Of a stretch of DNA of 34,651 bases, positions 26,692 through 34,651 are shown piece after piece. Made by a program: the position numbers and the translations under genes. This DNA comes from an uncultured Caulobacterales bacterium (lineage in GTDB: Bacteria; Pseudomonadota; Alphaproteobacteria; Caulobacterales; Caulobacteraceae): positions 1 to 34,651 of the forward strand of contig CAILTK010000082.1 in NCBI GenBank assembly GCA_903837135.1, read 5' to 3'. Position 1 is the first letter of the stretch. Every line of letters starts with the position of its first letter. Below the pieces are notes generated by a model. That model had not been told where the DNA came from. It searched no databases and worked only from the letters and a program-made list of their open reading frames with translations.

Positions 26692-28616
26692 TCACTTCAA
26701 GTATTTGTCGAACCAGTCGACGGTGCGCTGCAGGGAATCGATCTGGTTCTCCCGCTTGGCGAAGCCGTGTCCCTCCTGCGCATAGTAGTGCGCATCCACC
26801 GTGCGGCCCGCGGCCTTCAGCGTCGCCACCACCTCCTCCGCCTGCCCCTTGGGCACGCGGATGTCGTTGTCGCCCTGCAGCACCAGCAGCGGGGCTCGGG
26901 CGTTCTTGATGTAGGTCATCGGCGAGGTGGCGTCGTAGACGGCCCGATCCTTGACCGGATCGCCGATCAGGCCGCGCTCGTACTGCTGCAGCAGGGGATC
27001 CTCGTGCTCGAGCATGGCGAACCAGTTGATGATTCCGTACTCCTCGACCGCCGCGGCCCACACCTCGGGCGTCTTGCCGATGGCCATCAGCGTCATGAAG
27101 CCGCCGTAGGATCCGCCGGTGATGCCGATCTTCCTGGGGTTTACGTAGCCTGTCGCGGTGAGGAATTTCGCCGCGTAGACCTCGTCGACCAGGTCGCCGC
27201 CGCCGAGATCCTTGATGTTGGCGTCCTGAAAGGCCTTGCCGTAGCCGGTCGAGCCGCGCGGGTTGGGCGCGATCACCACATAGCCGCGCGACGCCAGCGC
27301 CACGGCCGTGCGGCTGAAGGCGTCGGTGGTCTGGCCGGTCGGGCCGCCGTGCGGGATCACCACGGCCGGGCTGCTCCCGTCCCGCTTCAGGTTGAACGGC
27401 GTGACCATGACCGCCGAGATCACCGTCCCGTCCTGGCTCGCGTAGTGGACGATGCTCGAGGTCGGCAGGGCGGCGGCGTCAAGGCTGGCCGCGGCCAGAT
27501 GCGTAACCTGGATGGGCGCCCCTGCGCCGGTGGGCGCCAGCCAGTAGTCGAGCGGGGCGTTCGCCGCCTGGTGCCCGAGCAGGACGCGGCCGCCGTCGCG
27601 GGTGAAGGGATGCTGCCCCTGTGGGCTGTCGACGCCCGGCGGGAAGGCCAGGGCGCGACTCTCGCCGGTGGCGAGGTCGTAGAGGTTCAGCGACGTGCGG
27701 CCGTCGGCGTTGATCGAATAGAGCAGGCTCTTGCCATCCGGCGAGAAGGCCTCTCCTCCCACGGCGAGGGTTTCAGCCAGCGAATCTTGCCGGTCTTGAG
27801 GTCGAGCACACCGGCCTGTTCCTGCGCGCCGGTCAGGTTGGCGGTGATCGCCAGCAGGGCGCCGTCGGCGGAGACATCCGACGCCCCGACCAGATGCCTG
27901 TCGTCGCCGGGGGTGATCTTTTCGGCCTTGCCGCTCGCCACGTCGATGCGCCAGGCCGCGCGGCCGGTCTGGTTCACGTCGCCGCGGTTGGCGATCAGGA
28001 ACCGTCCGTCGGCGGTGAAGGCGACGGGGGACCACTGCTGGTTGGCGGAGGCCTCGTGCGTGAGCGCCCGCTTTTCGCGGGTGTTCGGGTCGAGCACCCA
28101 GATGTCGGACTGCGGCGCCGCCTTCAGCTTGCGGGAATAGGCGATCAGCCCGCCGTTCGGCGAAAAGATCGGCCCCTGCTCGCTCGCGTCGTCGGTCGCG
28201 GTCAGATTGACCACCGCGCCGCCGGCCAGCGGGACGGCGTAGAGATCGTAGAGTTCGTTGCCGCCGGTATCGGACTGGAACACCACCCATCGTCCGTCCG
28301 GCGAGATCGTCGGCCCGTACTGGCGCTCCTCGGACTTGGCGAGCGGCGTCGGCGCGCCGCCGCCGACGGCCACCTTCCAAAGATTGAACCGGCCGGAAAT
28401 ATTGCTGGAGAACACCACCGCCTTGCCGTCTGGCGACAAAACGGCGCCGGCGGCGCCGCGGGTCTCGAACAAATCCGCGATCGCCACCGGCCTGGCGCCG
28501 GGGTTGGCGACCGAGACGATGCTCCTGGGGTCGGTAATTGGCCGATCCGGTCCCGGAACCGCCGCCATCGCGCTCGCCGCGACCGCCCACGCCGCCAGAC
28601 TCATCGCTATACGCAT
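26692..28616 (-). pseudogene. Secreted S9 prolyl-oligopeptidase-type peptidase with a frameshift
   Basis: The gene starts at ATG 28616 (GGAGGGG five bases before) with a signal peptide ending near AMAA. The first frame holds the seven-bladed propeller repeats (VLSPDGKAVVFSS, TISPDGRWVVFQSD and others) down to LDLKTGKIRWLKPSPWEE. At about 27748-27761 the frame changes: propeller reading continues as AFSPDGKSLLYSINADGR in the next frame, through the hydrolase domain to 26692. The catalytic Ser (GGSYGGF), Asp (GDNDIRVP) and His (EGHGF) are intact in the second part. One missing base in the GGAGGAGAGG-like run explains it; restoring it gives about 640 residues, normal for the family. Either a recent inactivation or a sequencing error. 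Confidence 0.85.
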
Positions 28617-28720
28617 GATCACCCCTCCGCTCGCCGAAAGGTTTGCCGGGCGCGCGACGGCCTGTCGAATGAAACCACGGCAATGTCGGGACGCCCCACC
28701 CGTCCGGGGGGACGCGTCCG

Positions 28721-29632
28721 TCAGGCGTTGTAGTTGAGCTTGAGCCCCGGACGCGGCCAGCGGCGCCTATAGAGCTTGCCGGTGGAGGACGCGGTCACCC
28801 AGGCGGTCTGCATGTCGTCGCCGCCGAAGCAGATATTGGTGCAGAGGATGTCCGGGAACGGATAGTGCTCGGTCGAGCCGTCCGGGTCGAAGGCGGTGAT
28901 CCCGCCGTTGATGATGGTGGCGACACAGACCTTGCCGCCCGCCTCCACCGCCAGACTGTCGAGCAGCTGATAGCCAGGCAGGTTGCACACCACCCGCCCC
29001 GGCTGGAACGGCGGCGGCGGCGCCAGCACGCCGGGCTCGGTCACGTCGAAAGCCCACAGCCGACCCAGGTGGGTATCGGCCACATAGACGACCTTCTCGT
29101 CGGGTGAGAGGCCGACGCCGTTCGGAGAATACAGACCGTCGCGCCAGCGCATGATCCTGGAGCCGTCGGGCTGGGCGTAGAAGAGGCCGCCCAGCATGCG
29201 GCCGTGCGGAATGGTCGAGCCATGGTCGGTGAACCAGAAGCCGCCCTGCTTGTCGAACACCAGGTCGTTCGGTCCCTCCAGCCGGCGACCGTCGCAGGCG
29301 GTGTAGAGGGTGTCGATCTTGCCGGTCTTGAGGTCGACGCGCTGGATGGAGCCGCCCTGGTGCGTCGGCGGCGTATCGCCCGGGATCAACAGGCCCTCAT
29401 GCTCGAAGTAGGAGAACGAACCGCCGTTGTTGGTGATGTAGACCGCGCCGTCCGGACCGATGGCAGCGCCGTTGGGACCGCCGCCGGTGTCGGCGATGGT
29501 CTCGCGCTTGCCGTCGGGGGTGACGCGGGTCAGCGTCCGACGCTGGATCTCCACCAGGACGACCGAGCCGTCCGCCATGGCGATGGGGCCTTCGGGGAAC
29601 TGAAGCCCGTCGCAGACCAGCTCGATGTCCAT
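28721..29632 (-). CDS. SMP-30/gluconolactonase/LRE-family protein
   Basis: A 303-residue six-bladed beta-propeller protein. Family marks are LQFPEGPIAMADGSVVLVE (metal-binding Glu in FPEGP), GGGPNGAAIGPDGAVYITNN, RLEGPNDLVFDKQGGFWFTD (metal-binding Asn in GPNDL), LYSPNGVGLSPDEKVVYVADT (Asn and Asp) and ICFGGDDMQTAWVT. Members are metal-dependent lactonases acting on sugar lactones, though the substrate here is not known. ATG 29632 with GGAGGA upstream is preferred to a start at 29677, which would add 15 non-family residues. There is no signal peptide. The S9 peptidase gene begins about 100 bases downstream on the same strand. Confidence 0.9.
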   Translation of the reverse strand: MDIELVCDGLQFPEGPIAMADGSVVLVEIQRRTLTRVTPDGKRETIADTGGGPNGAAIGPDGAVYITNNGGSFSYFEHEGLLIPGDTPPTHQGGSIQRVDLKTGKIDTLYTACDGRRLEGPNDLVFDKQGGFWFTDHGSTIPHGRMLGGLFYAQPDGSRIMRWRDGLYSPNGVGLSPDEKVVYVADTHLGRLWAFDVTEPGVLAPPPPFQPGRVVCNLPGYQLLDSLAVEAGGKVCVATIINGGITAFDPDGSTEHYPFPDILCTNICFGGDDMQTAWVTASSTGKLYRRRWPRPGLKLNYNA

Positions 29633-29719
29633 CTCGTCTCCTCCACGTCCGACGCCTGATGGGCGCGACGCCTTCATGGCGTTCTGGGGGAAAGGATATA
29701 CCGCTGGTTCGAAGGAAGG

Positions 29720-30238
29720 CTAGCGGCGTTCGAGCTGACGGAACACGAAGGGATACGCGTCCTCTGGCCCCGCCGGATAGGGGTCTCGCCGCACCTCGCG
29801 CCATTGCCCTTCGTCGAAGGCGGGGAAGTGGACATCGCCATCGACCTCGGCGTCGACCTCGGTGAGATAAAGCCGGCGCGCCTTGGGCAGGGCCAGGGCG
29901 AACAGGGCCGCGCCGCCGATCACGCAGACCTCCTCCACGCCATCCTCGCCGGCCTGCTCGCGCGCCACCGACAGAGCCTCGGAAAAGTCCTCGAACACCA
30001 GCGCGCCGTGCGGCTCGAACGAGCCGTCGCGCGACAGCACCAGGTTCATCCGGCCCGGCAGCGGCTTTTTCGGCAGGCTGTCCCAGGTCTTGCGGCCCAT
30101 GATCACCGGCTTGCCGAGCGTCAGCGCCTTGAACAGCTTGAGATCGGACGAGAGCCGCCAGGGCAGGCCGCCGCCGCGCCCGATCGCGCCGTTTCGCGCG
30201 CGAGCGACCGGTCCCACGGTCAGGATGGGCGCGGCCAC
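29720..30238 (-). CDS. folA: Dihydrofolate reductase
   Basis: A 172-residue enzyme reducing dihydrofolate to tetrahydrofolate with NADPH. Visible are the substrate-loop region GAIGRGGGLPWRLSSDLKLFKALT (the active-site Asp following the W-R-L-S-S run), the cofactor motif VIMGRKTWDSLP, LPGRMNLVLSR and VCVIGGAALFALAL, ending with the YPFVFRQLERR strand. It starts with GTG 30238, nine bases after the thyA stop, so the two genes form an operon: thymidylate synthase produces dihydrofolate and this enzyme recycles it. Confidence 0.95.
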   Translation of the reverse strand: MAAPILTVGPVARARNGAIGRGGGLPWRLSSDLKLFKALTLGKPVIMGRKTWDSLPKKPLPGRMNLVLSRDGSFEPHGALVFEDFSEALSVAREQAGEDGVEEVCVIGGAALFALALPKARRLYLTEVDAEVDGDVHFPAFDEGQWREVRRDPYPAGPEDAYPFVFRQLERR

Positions 30239-30247
30239 TACGAGCGC

Positions 30248-31123
30248 CTAGACGGCCACCGCCGCCTTGATCGCCGGATGGGGAGAATAGTCTTCGAACG
30301 CCACATCCTCGAACCCATAGTCGAAAAGGCTGGCGCGTGGGGTCAGTTTCAGCGTCGGCGGCGGCCGCGGCGCCCGGGTCAGCTGCTCCTTCGCCTGGTC
30401 GAGATGGTTCAGATAGAGGTGCAGGTCGCCGAAACTGTGCACGAACTCGCCGACCTGCAGGCCCAGCGTCGCGGCGACCATATGTGTCAGCAGGGCGTAG
30501 CTGGCGATGTTGAACGGCACGCCGAGGAAGATGTCGGCCGAGCGCTGATAAAGCTGGCACGACAGGCGGTCGCGGCCGTCGGATCCCGGCGCGACGAAGA
30601 ACTGGAACAGGCAATGACAGGGCGGCAGGGCCATGGCGTCGACCTCGGCCGGATTCCAGGCCGAGACCACATGCCGCCGCGAATAGGGATTGGCCTCGAG
30701 GTCGGCCATCAGCCGGGCGATCTGGTCGAGGCTCTCGCCGTTGGGCGCCGCCCAGGAGCGCCACTGTTTGCCGTAGACCGGGCCGAGCTCGCCGTCCGGG
30801 TCGGCCCATTCGTCCCAGATCGTACAGCCCCGCTCCTGCAGCCATCGGACGTTGGTCGAGCCGGTCAGGAACCACAGGAGTTCGAGCACGATGGCGCGGG
30901 TGAACAGCCGCTTGGTGGTCAGCAGCGGGAAGCCCTGCGACAGGTCGAACCGGATCTGCCGGCCGAACACTCCGCGCGTGCCGACGCCGGTGCGGTCCAT
31001 CCGCTCGACGCCATTGATCAGCACGTCGCTGAGGAGGTCCAGATAGGCGCGCTCCCCGGCGGTCGACAGCGCGTCCGCACCCGTCGGCGGGTTCGGCGCG
31101 ATCTGGCGGGCGTGAACGGTCAT
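30248..31123 (-). CDS. thyA: Thymidylate synthase
   Basis: A 291-residue enzyme making dTMP from dUMP with methylene-tetrahydrofolate. The dUMP phosphate Arg lies in [12 protein letters not shown] (about 43-54), the catalytic Cys is C169 in [12 protein letters not shown], and [30 protein letters not shown] and [15 protein letters not shown] are the remaining signatures. A short N-terminal extension (about 20 residues) precedes the fold. An inserted loop with low similarity (APGSDGRD) interrupts the strand after the catalytic Cys. The promoter region carries a GANTC-containing palindrome. folA follows directly. Confidence 0.97.
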   Translation of the reverse strand: MTVHARQIAPNPPTGADALSTAGERAYLDLLSDVLINGVERMDRTGVGTRGVFGRQIRFDLSQGFPLLTTKRLFTRAIVLELLWFLTGSTNVRWLQERGCTIWDEWADPDGELGPVYGKQWRSWAAPNGESLDQIARLMADLEANPYSRRHVVSAWNPAEVDAMALPPCHCLFQFFVAPGSDGRDRLSCQLYQRSADIFLGVPFNIASYALLTHMVAATLGLQVGEFVHSFGDLHLYLNHLDQAKEQLTRAPRPPPTLKLTPRASLFDYGFEDVAFEDYSPHPAIKAAVAV

Positions 31124-31152
31124 GACAAACCTCCGGGCCCGCAGTCTAAGCC

Positions 31153-31174
31153 TGATTCGCCACGGGGCGAATCA
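31153..31174. promoter_or_regulatory. Palindrome with two GANTC sites upstream of thyA
   Basis: TGATTCGCC and GGCGAATCA form a perfect nine-base inverted repeat around an ACGG loop, 30 to 51 bases before the thyA ATG and about 90 before the divergent gene. Each arm contains a GANTC site, the target of the CcrM methylase in Caulobacterales. Cell-cycle control of thyA-folA through methylation is a plausible inference; a simple mRNA stem-loop is the alternative. Confidence 0.4.
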
Positions 31175-31263
31175 CCCTGACGCCCACCGCCCACAGCCGA
31201 AACGGCGACGGCGACGGCGCGCTTGGCTTTGACCTGGCGCGCCGCAGGCGCTAGCGCGAGACC

Positions 31264-31875
31264 ATGCCGACACGCGCCTTGTTCCCGACCCTGCTCTACC
31301 AGGCCGACCTCGCCGAGGCGCGCGGGTGGACCGCGCTCGGACCTGACCTGATCGACGCCGTGCGCATGCTGGCTGAGGAGGACACGGCGGGACGCGCCTG
31401 GTGCAAGACCCACGGCTATCCGGGCTACACCTCCTACGCGTCGCTCGACGACCTGCCGGTCCGCGCCAGCGCCTTCGGCGAGCTCAAGCGCCAGCTCGAC
31501 AAGCATGTGGCGGATTTCATTCGTGAGCTTCACGTCGAACCCGGTCGCCGGCTGAAGCTCGACAGCCTGTGGGTCAACGTTCTCGACCCCAAAGGGGCCC
31601 ACTCGGGACACATCCATCCGCACAGCGTCATCTCCGGCACGGTCTACCTCGAGACGCCGCCCGGCGCGGGGGCGCTGAAGCTGGAGGATCCGCGCCTGCC
31701 GATGATGATGGCCGCTCCGCAGCCCGCGGCCGACGCGCCCGAGGCCATGCGCCGGTTCGTCTACCTCGAGCCTCGCCCGGGTCGGCTCTATCTCTGGGAG
31801 AGCTGGCTGCGTCATGAGGTGACGCCCAACGGCGCCCGGTCGCCGCGCCTGTCGGTCAGCTTCAACTACGCCTGA
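31264..31875 (+). CDS. TIGR02466-family putative 2OG-Fe(II) oxygenase
   Basis: A 203-residue soluble protein with the pattern of the TIGR02466 group: PTLLYQADL at the start, LWVNVLDPKGAHSGHIHPHSVISGTVYLETP (His 113, 116, 118 and 120), and LYLWESWLRHEVTPN (H184) with Arg 195 in RLSVSFNYA. These His and Arg positions match the double-stranded beta-helix of 2-oxoglutarate/iron oxygenases, with the upstream H-x-H pair and the late His as likely metal ligands. The substrate is unknown; some relatives are prolyl-hydroxylase-like. It is divergent from thyA and its end overlaps the next gene by 14 bases (convergent). Confidence 0.85.
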   Translation: MPTRALFPTLLYQADLAEARGWTALGPDLIDAVRMLAEEDTAGRAWCKTHGYPGYTSYASLDDLPVRASAFGELKRQLDKHVADFIRELHVEPGRRLKLDSLWVNVLDPKGAHSGHIHPHSVISGTVYLETPPGAGALKLEDPRLPMMMAAPQPAADAPEAMRRFVYLEPRPGRLYLWESWLRHEVTPNGARSPRLSVSFNYA

Positions 31876-32872
31876 GCGGCGTCCCCGCCGGAGCGTCGGC
31901 GAGGCGATACGGGGGCGTCCGTCGCGGCGTCTCGCGCGCGTGCAGGCCGGAGAAGCGCACCTCCCGCCGGGCGAAATCGATCTCCACCGCATCGAACAGT
32001 TTCAGTACGTCCATGCCGAGCAGAAGCGCCGGCTGGTCGTGCAGCTTCCAGCGTTCGAAGCTGCGCAGATCGGAAAACACCACCGGCACATGGCTGAGGT
32101 TGTAACCGCCGACGCGCAGGAGCGGCACGACGGCCCAGGCGCCGGTCGTGCTCTGTCCGGTGACGCTGAAGATCGAGGTCAGCTCCCCGTCGCGGCTGGC
32201 CTGCTCGGGAACCACGCGGCGGCGGAAGGCGGTATTGGCGATGCTGCTCTCCGCGCCGGTGTCGATCACCACCAGAATCGGCCGGTCGCCGAGCGAGGAA
32301 TCCACCAGCACCAGTTGCCCGAAACGGCTTCGCCCGCGGACCACCACCTCGTCGGCCGCCGGATGGCGGCGCGGACTGTCGGAAATCTGGATCCGCCGGC
32401 CCTTGAAATCGAGCACCACGCGTTGATCCTGAAGCACGTCGATCCCGAGAACGCCGGCGGCGCCGATGTTGTCCTGCAGCAGGATCGGCAAGGCCACGTC
32501 GCCGAGGGTCCGACTGCCGACCCGGAAGGCGTGCACGAAGGCCGAAGGCACCGTCACGTCCCCGGCGACGCCATGCACCAGCGCCAACGGTCGCATCGGC
32601 AGACCCAGCGACGACGCGAGCTCCTGCGACACGACGCTATGGTCCGCCCCGGTGTCCACCAGGAAGGGGAAGGGTCCGCGACCATCGATGAAAACCTCCG
32701 CGGTCATCCGCTCGACGGCGTCCACCCCGCTCTTGAGCGTTTCGGTCTGCCCCTCCGGCGGGGCGGGCGGGTTCGGCGCGCGCTCCGGGACAGCCTGCGC
32801 CAGAGCGACGTCCGCGCCGAGGGCCGCGACGACGCCCAGGACCCCGCGCCGGGACCAGTCCAATACGCTCAT
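31862..32872 (-). CDS. Tat-exported protein with two retropepsin-like domains
   Basis: A 336-residue protein. It begins MSVLDWSRRGVLGVVAALGADVALAQA, a twin-arginine signal (R8-R9) with hydrophobic core and A-x-A-like cleavage near 26. Two retropepsin-type aspartic protease motifs follow in one chain: FLVDTGADHSVVS (Asp 73) and VVIDTGAESSIAN (Asp 204), each with a flap-like Gly and a downstream hydrophobic-Gly segment (AGVLGIDVL, LLLGMDVL). Two motifs in one protein could form an internal pseudo-dimer resembling pepsin-type enzymes. The frame is open to 32995, but ATG 32872 starts the signal peptide. Export fits a periplasmic protease; the target is unknown. Confidence 0.87.
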   Translation of the reverse strand: MSVLDWSRRGVLGVVAALGADVALAQAVPERAPNPPAPPEGQTETLKSGVDAVERMTAEVFIDGRGPFPFLVDTGADHSVVSQELASSLGLPMRPLALVHGVAGDVTVPSAFVHAFRVGSRTLGDVALPILLQDNIGAAGVLGIDVLQDQRVVLDFKGRRIQISDSPRRHPAADEVVVRGRSRFGQLVLVDSSLGDRPILVVIDTGAESSIANTAFRRRVVPEQASRDGELTSIFSVTGQSTTGAWAVVPLLRVGGYNLSHVPVVFSDLRSFERWKLHDQPALLLGMDVLKLFDAVEIDFARREVRFSGLHARETPRRTPPYRLADAPAGTPLRRS

Positions 32873-33038
32873 GGCGCCGTCTCCCCCATTTTTTCCGCAG
32901 CCTATACCCTGCGCCGAGCGGCCGCCATCATCCGCTTCGCCTCCGGATAAATGCGGAGCGCCGAACTTACCAACGGTTAAGCCTGCCGGGCGCATTCTTG
33001 CGGAGACCGGGCCAGAGCCCGGCGGGAGGATTCAACCC

Positions 33039-33419
33039 ATGTCCACCCTGTCGAGCTACAGGCGGCCGGTGCAGGACCATTTCGAGCCTGAGAGCGATCT
33101 CAACCCTCAGGCCCAGCGACGCCTGCGAGGTCACCTGGAACAGATAGACTACACGACCTACGCCTCCAACAAGGGCGTGATCTCGGCCAAGCTCGGTCCC
33201 GTCGATGCGCAATGTTTTCAGCGTCTGGCGGTGGCGACGGCCGAAGCCCGCGCCTGTTGGGTCGCCGCCGGTCTGGAGTTCACCCAGCATGCCCACGCGG
33301 TCTCGCCCGAGCAGATCGCTCGGCTGGCGGCGCTCAAGAGCGCCTTCGTCGAACTGGCCGACGTCTACGAGGGGCTGCGCCGCATCGTCGAGCGCGGCTA
33401 CCTGACAGCGGCGGTCTGA
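33039..33419 (+). CDS. Small alpha-helical protein of unknown function
   Basis: A 126-residue protein that I do not recognise. It begins MSTLSSYRRPVQDHFEPESD, is largely helical, has no signal peptide or membrane helix and contains the block YTTYASNKGVISAKLGPVDAQCFQRLAVATAEARACWV. ATG 33039 has GGGAGGA eight bases upstream, a strong site. Codon use matches neighbouring core genes, arguing for a real gene. The longer open frame upstream (from 32466) is an overlap with the protease gene and is not used. The upstream gap contains TTAC-N6-TTAA at about 32968-32981, loosely like a CtrA half-site pair; not claimed as a site. Confidence 0.75.
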   Translation: MSTLSSYRRPVQDHFEPESDLNPQAQRRLRGHLEQIDYTTYASNKGVISAKLGPVDAQCFQRLAVATAEARACWVAAGLEFTQHAHAVSPEQIARLAALKSAFVELADVYEGLRRIVERGYLTAAV

Positions 33420-33497
33420 TCGCGGCGCCGCGAGGCCGGCCGTCTGAACTTCGGTTTGGTCCGGGGGTTATCTCCATGACCCCCGTAGGAGCAGGCA

Positions 33498-34094
33498 ATG
33501 GCCAACCGGATGACCCACGAAGCGCACGTCGAACATCGCCACGACGCGCCGGATCCGCCCGCCCATTCCGGCGAGGCCATCTCCATCCTCAAGGTCGCGC
33601 CGATCCGCGACGGCGGCGTCGTGATCACCTCGCCGGCGGTTGATGTCGAGGGCCGGATCGATCCGGCCTACAGCGCCGCCGAAAGCGGACCGTCGCCGGA
33701 ATTGAACTGGGACCCGGTCGAGGACGCCGGCGCCTTCGCCCTGATCGTCGAAGATCCCGACGCGCCGCGCGAAGCCCCGTTCGTTCATTGGCTGATCTGG
33801 AACATCGAGGGAGAGGCCGTGGGACTGCCCCGCGGCGTTCCCGACGAAACCCGCCTGGTGTCCCCGCAGCGCGCGGTGCAAGCCCGCAACGACGCCGGCG
33901 CCATCGGCTGGTACGGTCCCAAGCCGCCGCCCGGACACGGCGTGCACCGCTATCATTTCCAGCTGTTCGCGCTCGACGGCCCGCTCGATCTCGACCCCGA
34001 GACCACCGACGTCCGCACCCTCGTCGACGCCATCAAGGGACGGACCCTCGTCAGCGGCGAACTGGTCGGAACCTTCGAGACGCCCGAGGGCTGA
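33498..34094 (+). CDS. YbhB/YbcL-type phosphatidylethanolamine-binding-like protein
   Basis: A 198-residue protein of the PEBP/Raf-kinase-inhibitor-like family. After a His-rich N-terminus (about 1-25) it shows GPSPELNWDPVEDAGAFALIVEDPDAP (conserved DPDAP loop), FVHWLIWNIEGEAVGLPRG and YGPKPPPGHGVHRYHFQLFALD (GxHRYxF ligand-pocket block). Bacterial members are cytoplasmic or periplasmic with poorly defined roles. There is no signal peptide. GGAG precedes ATG 33498. It converges with rpoD, with only five bases between the stops. Confidence 0.92.
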   Translation: MANRMTHEAHVEHRHDAPDPPAHSGEAISILKVAPIRDGGVVITSPAVDVEGRIDPAYSAAESGPSPELNWDPVEDAGAFALIVEDPDAPREAPFVHWLIWNIEGEAVGLPRGVPDETRLVSPQRAVQARNDAGAIGWYGPKPPPGHGVHRYHFQLFALDGPLDLDPETTDVRTLVDAIKGRTLVSGELVGTFETPEG

Positions 34095-34099
34095 ACGCC

Positions 34100-34651
<552 letters not shown>

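Noticed and set aside
24901-28140. A 1079-residue open frame on the plus strand
   Set aside because: It is antisense to rnr and the S9 peptidase, has His/Gly/Asp-rich antisense-type composition and no family motifs; long antisense frames are common in high-GC DNA.
32968-32981. Possible CtrA-binding site (TTAC-N6-TTAA) before the small protein gene
   Set aside because: The consensus is TTAA-N7-TTAA; spacing and one base differ, so a chance match is likely.

Overview
The window looks like an alphaproteobacterial chromosome, most likely of the order Caulobacterales (Caulobacter/Phenylobacterium/Brevundimonas type). Supporting signs are the high-GC core genes, the gatCA / ruvX / pyrB-pyrC'-plsY-dprA neighbourhood, a composite GC-rich intergenic palindrome of a style I associate with this group, and a paired GANTC palindrome in front of thyA. 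Genus and species cannot be fixed from the sequence alone.

Left part (1 to about 10400) is an integrated mobile island. It opens with the end of a conjugative-transfer operon (trbG 3' end, trbI, a DUF2274 gene) facing a convergent LysR regulator. A broken IS630-type transposase tail follows. Next comes a visibly AT-richer cargo block on the minus strand: a TetR regulator, a CruF-like (DUF422) membrane protein, and two tandem CrtC/AttH-like lipocalin-fold proteins, the second copy overlapping the end of the CruF-like gene. A decayed short-chain dehydrogenase, an intact tRNA-Arg(CCG), an AlpA-type regulator and a tyrosine integrase complete the island. The integrase lies directly beside the 3' end of guaA, a known island insertion site, and its upstream region carries four copies of an 8-base word. 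The CruF/CrtC pair is the most interesting content: both families are known for hydrating terminal double bonds of carotenoids, yet no carotenoid-synthesis gene is present in the window.

Middle part (10406 to about 23500) is core metabolism. A minus-strand cluster guaB - MAPEG protein - rsmB - guaA makes GMP and encodes an rRNA m5C methyltransferase. gatC-gatA (amidotransferase for Gln/Asn-tRNA) diverges from ruvX. On the plus strand, after a secreted alpha/beta hydrolase, pyrB, a dihydroorotase-like pyrC' lacking metal ligands, a DUF72 gene, plsY and dprA are linked by 4 to 8 base overlaps with GTG/TTG starts.

Right part (23573 to the end) holds a NUDIX hydrolase overlapping rnr (RNase R), a frameshifted secreted S9 peptidase, an SMP-30/gluconolactonase-like protein, thyA-folA (thymidylate synthesis and folate recycling), a TIGR02466-type putative oxygenase, a Tat-exported protein with two retropepsin motifs, a small unrecognised protein, a YbhB-type PEBP protein and the 3' end of rpoD.
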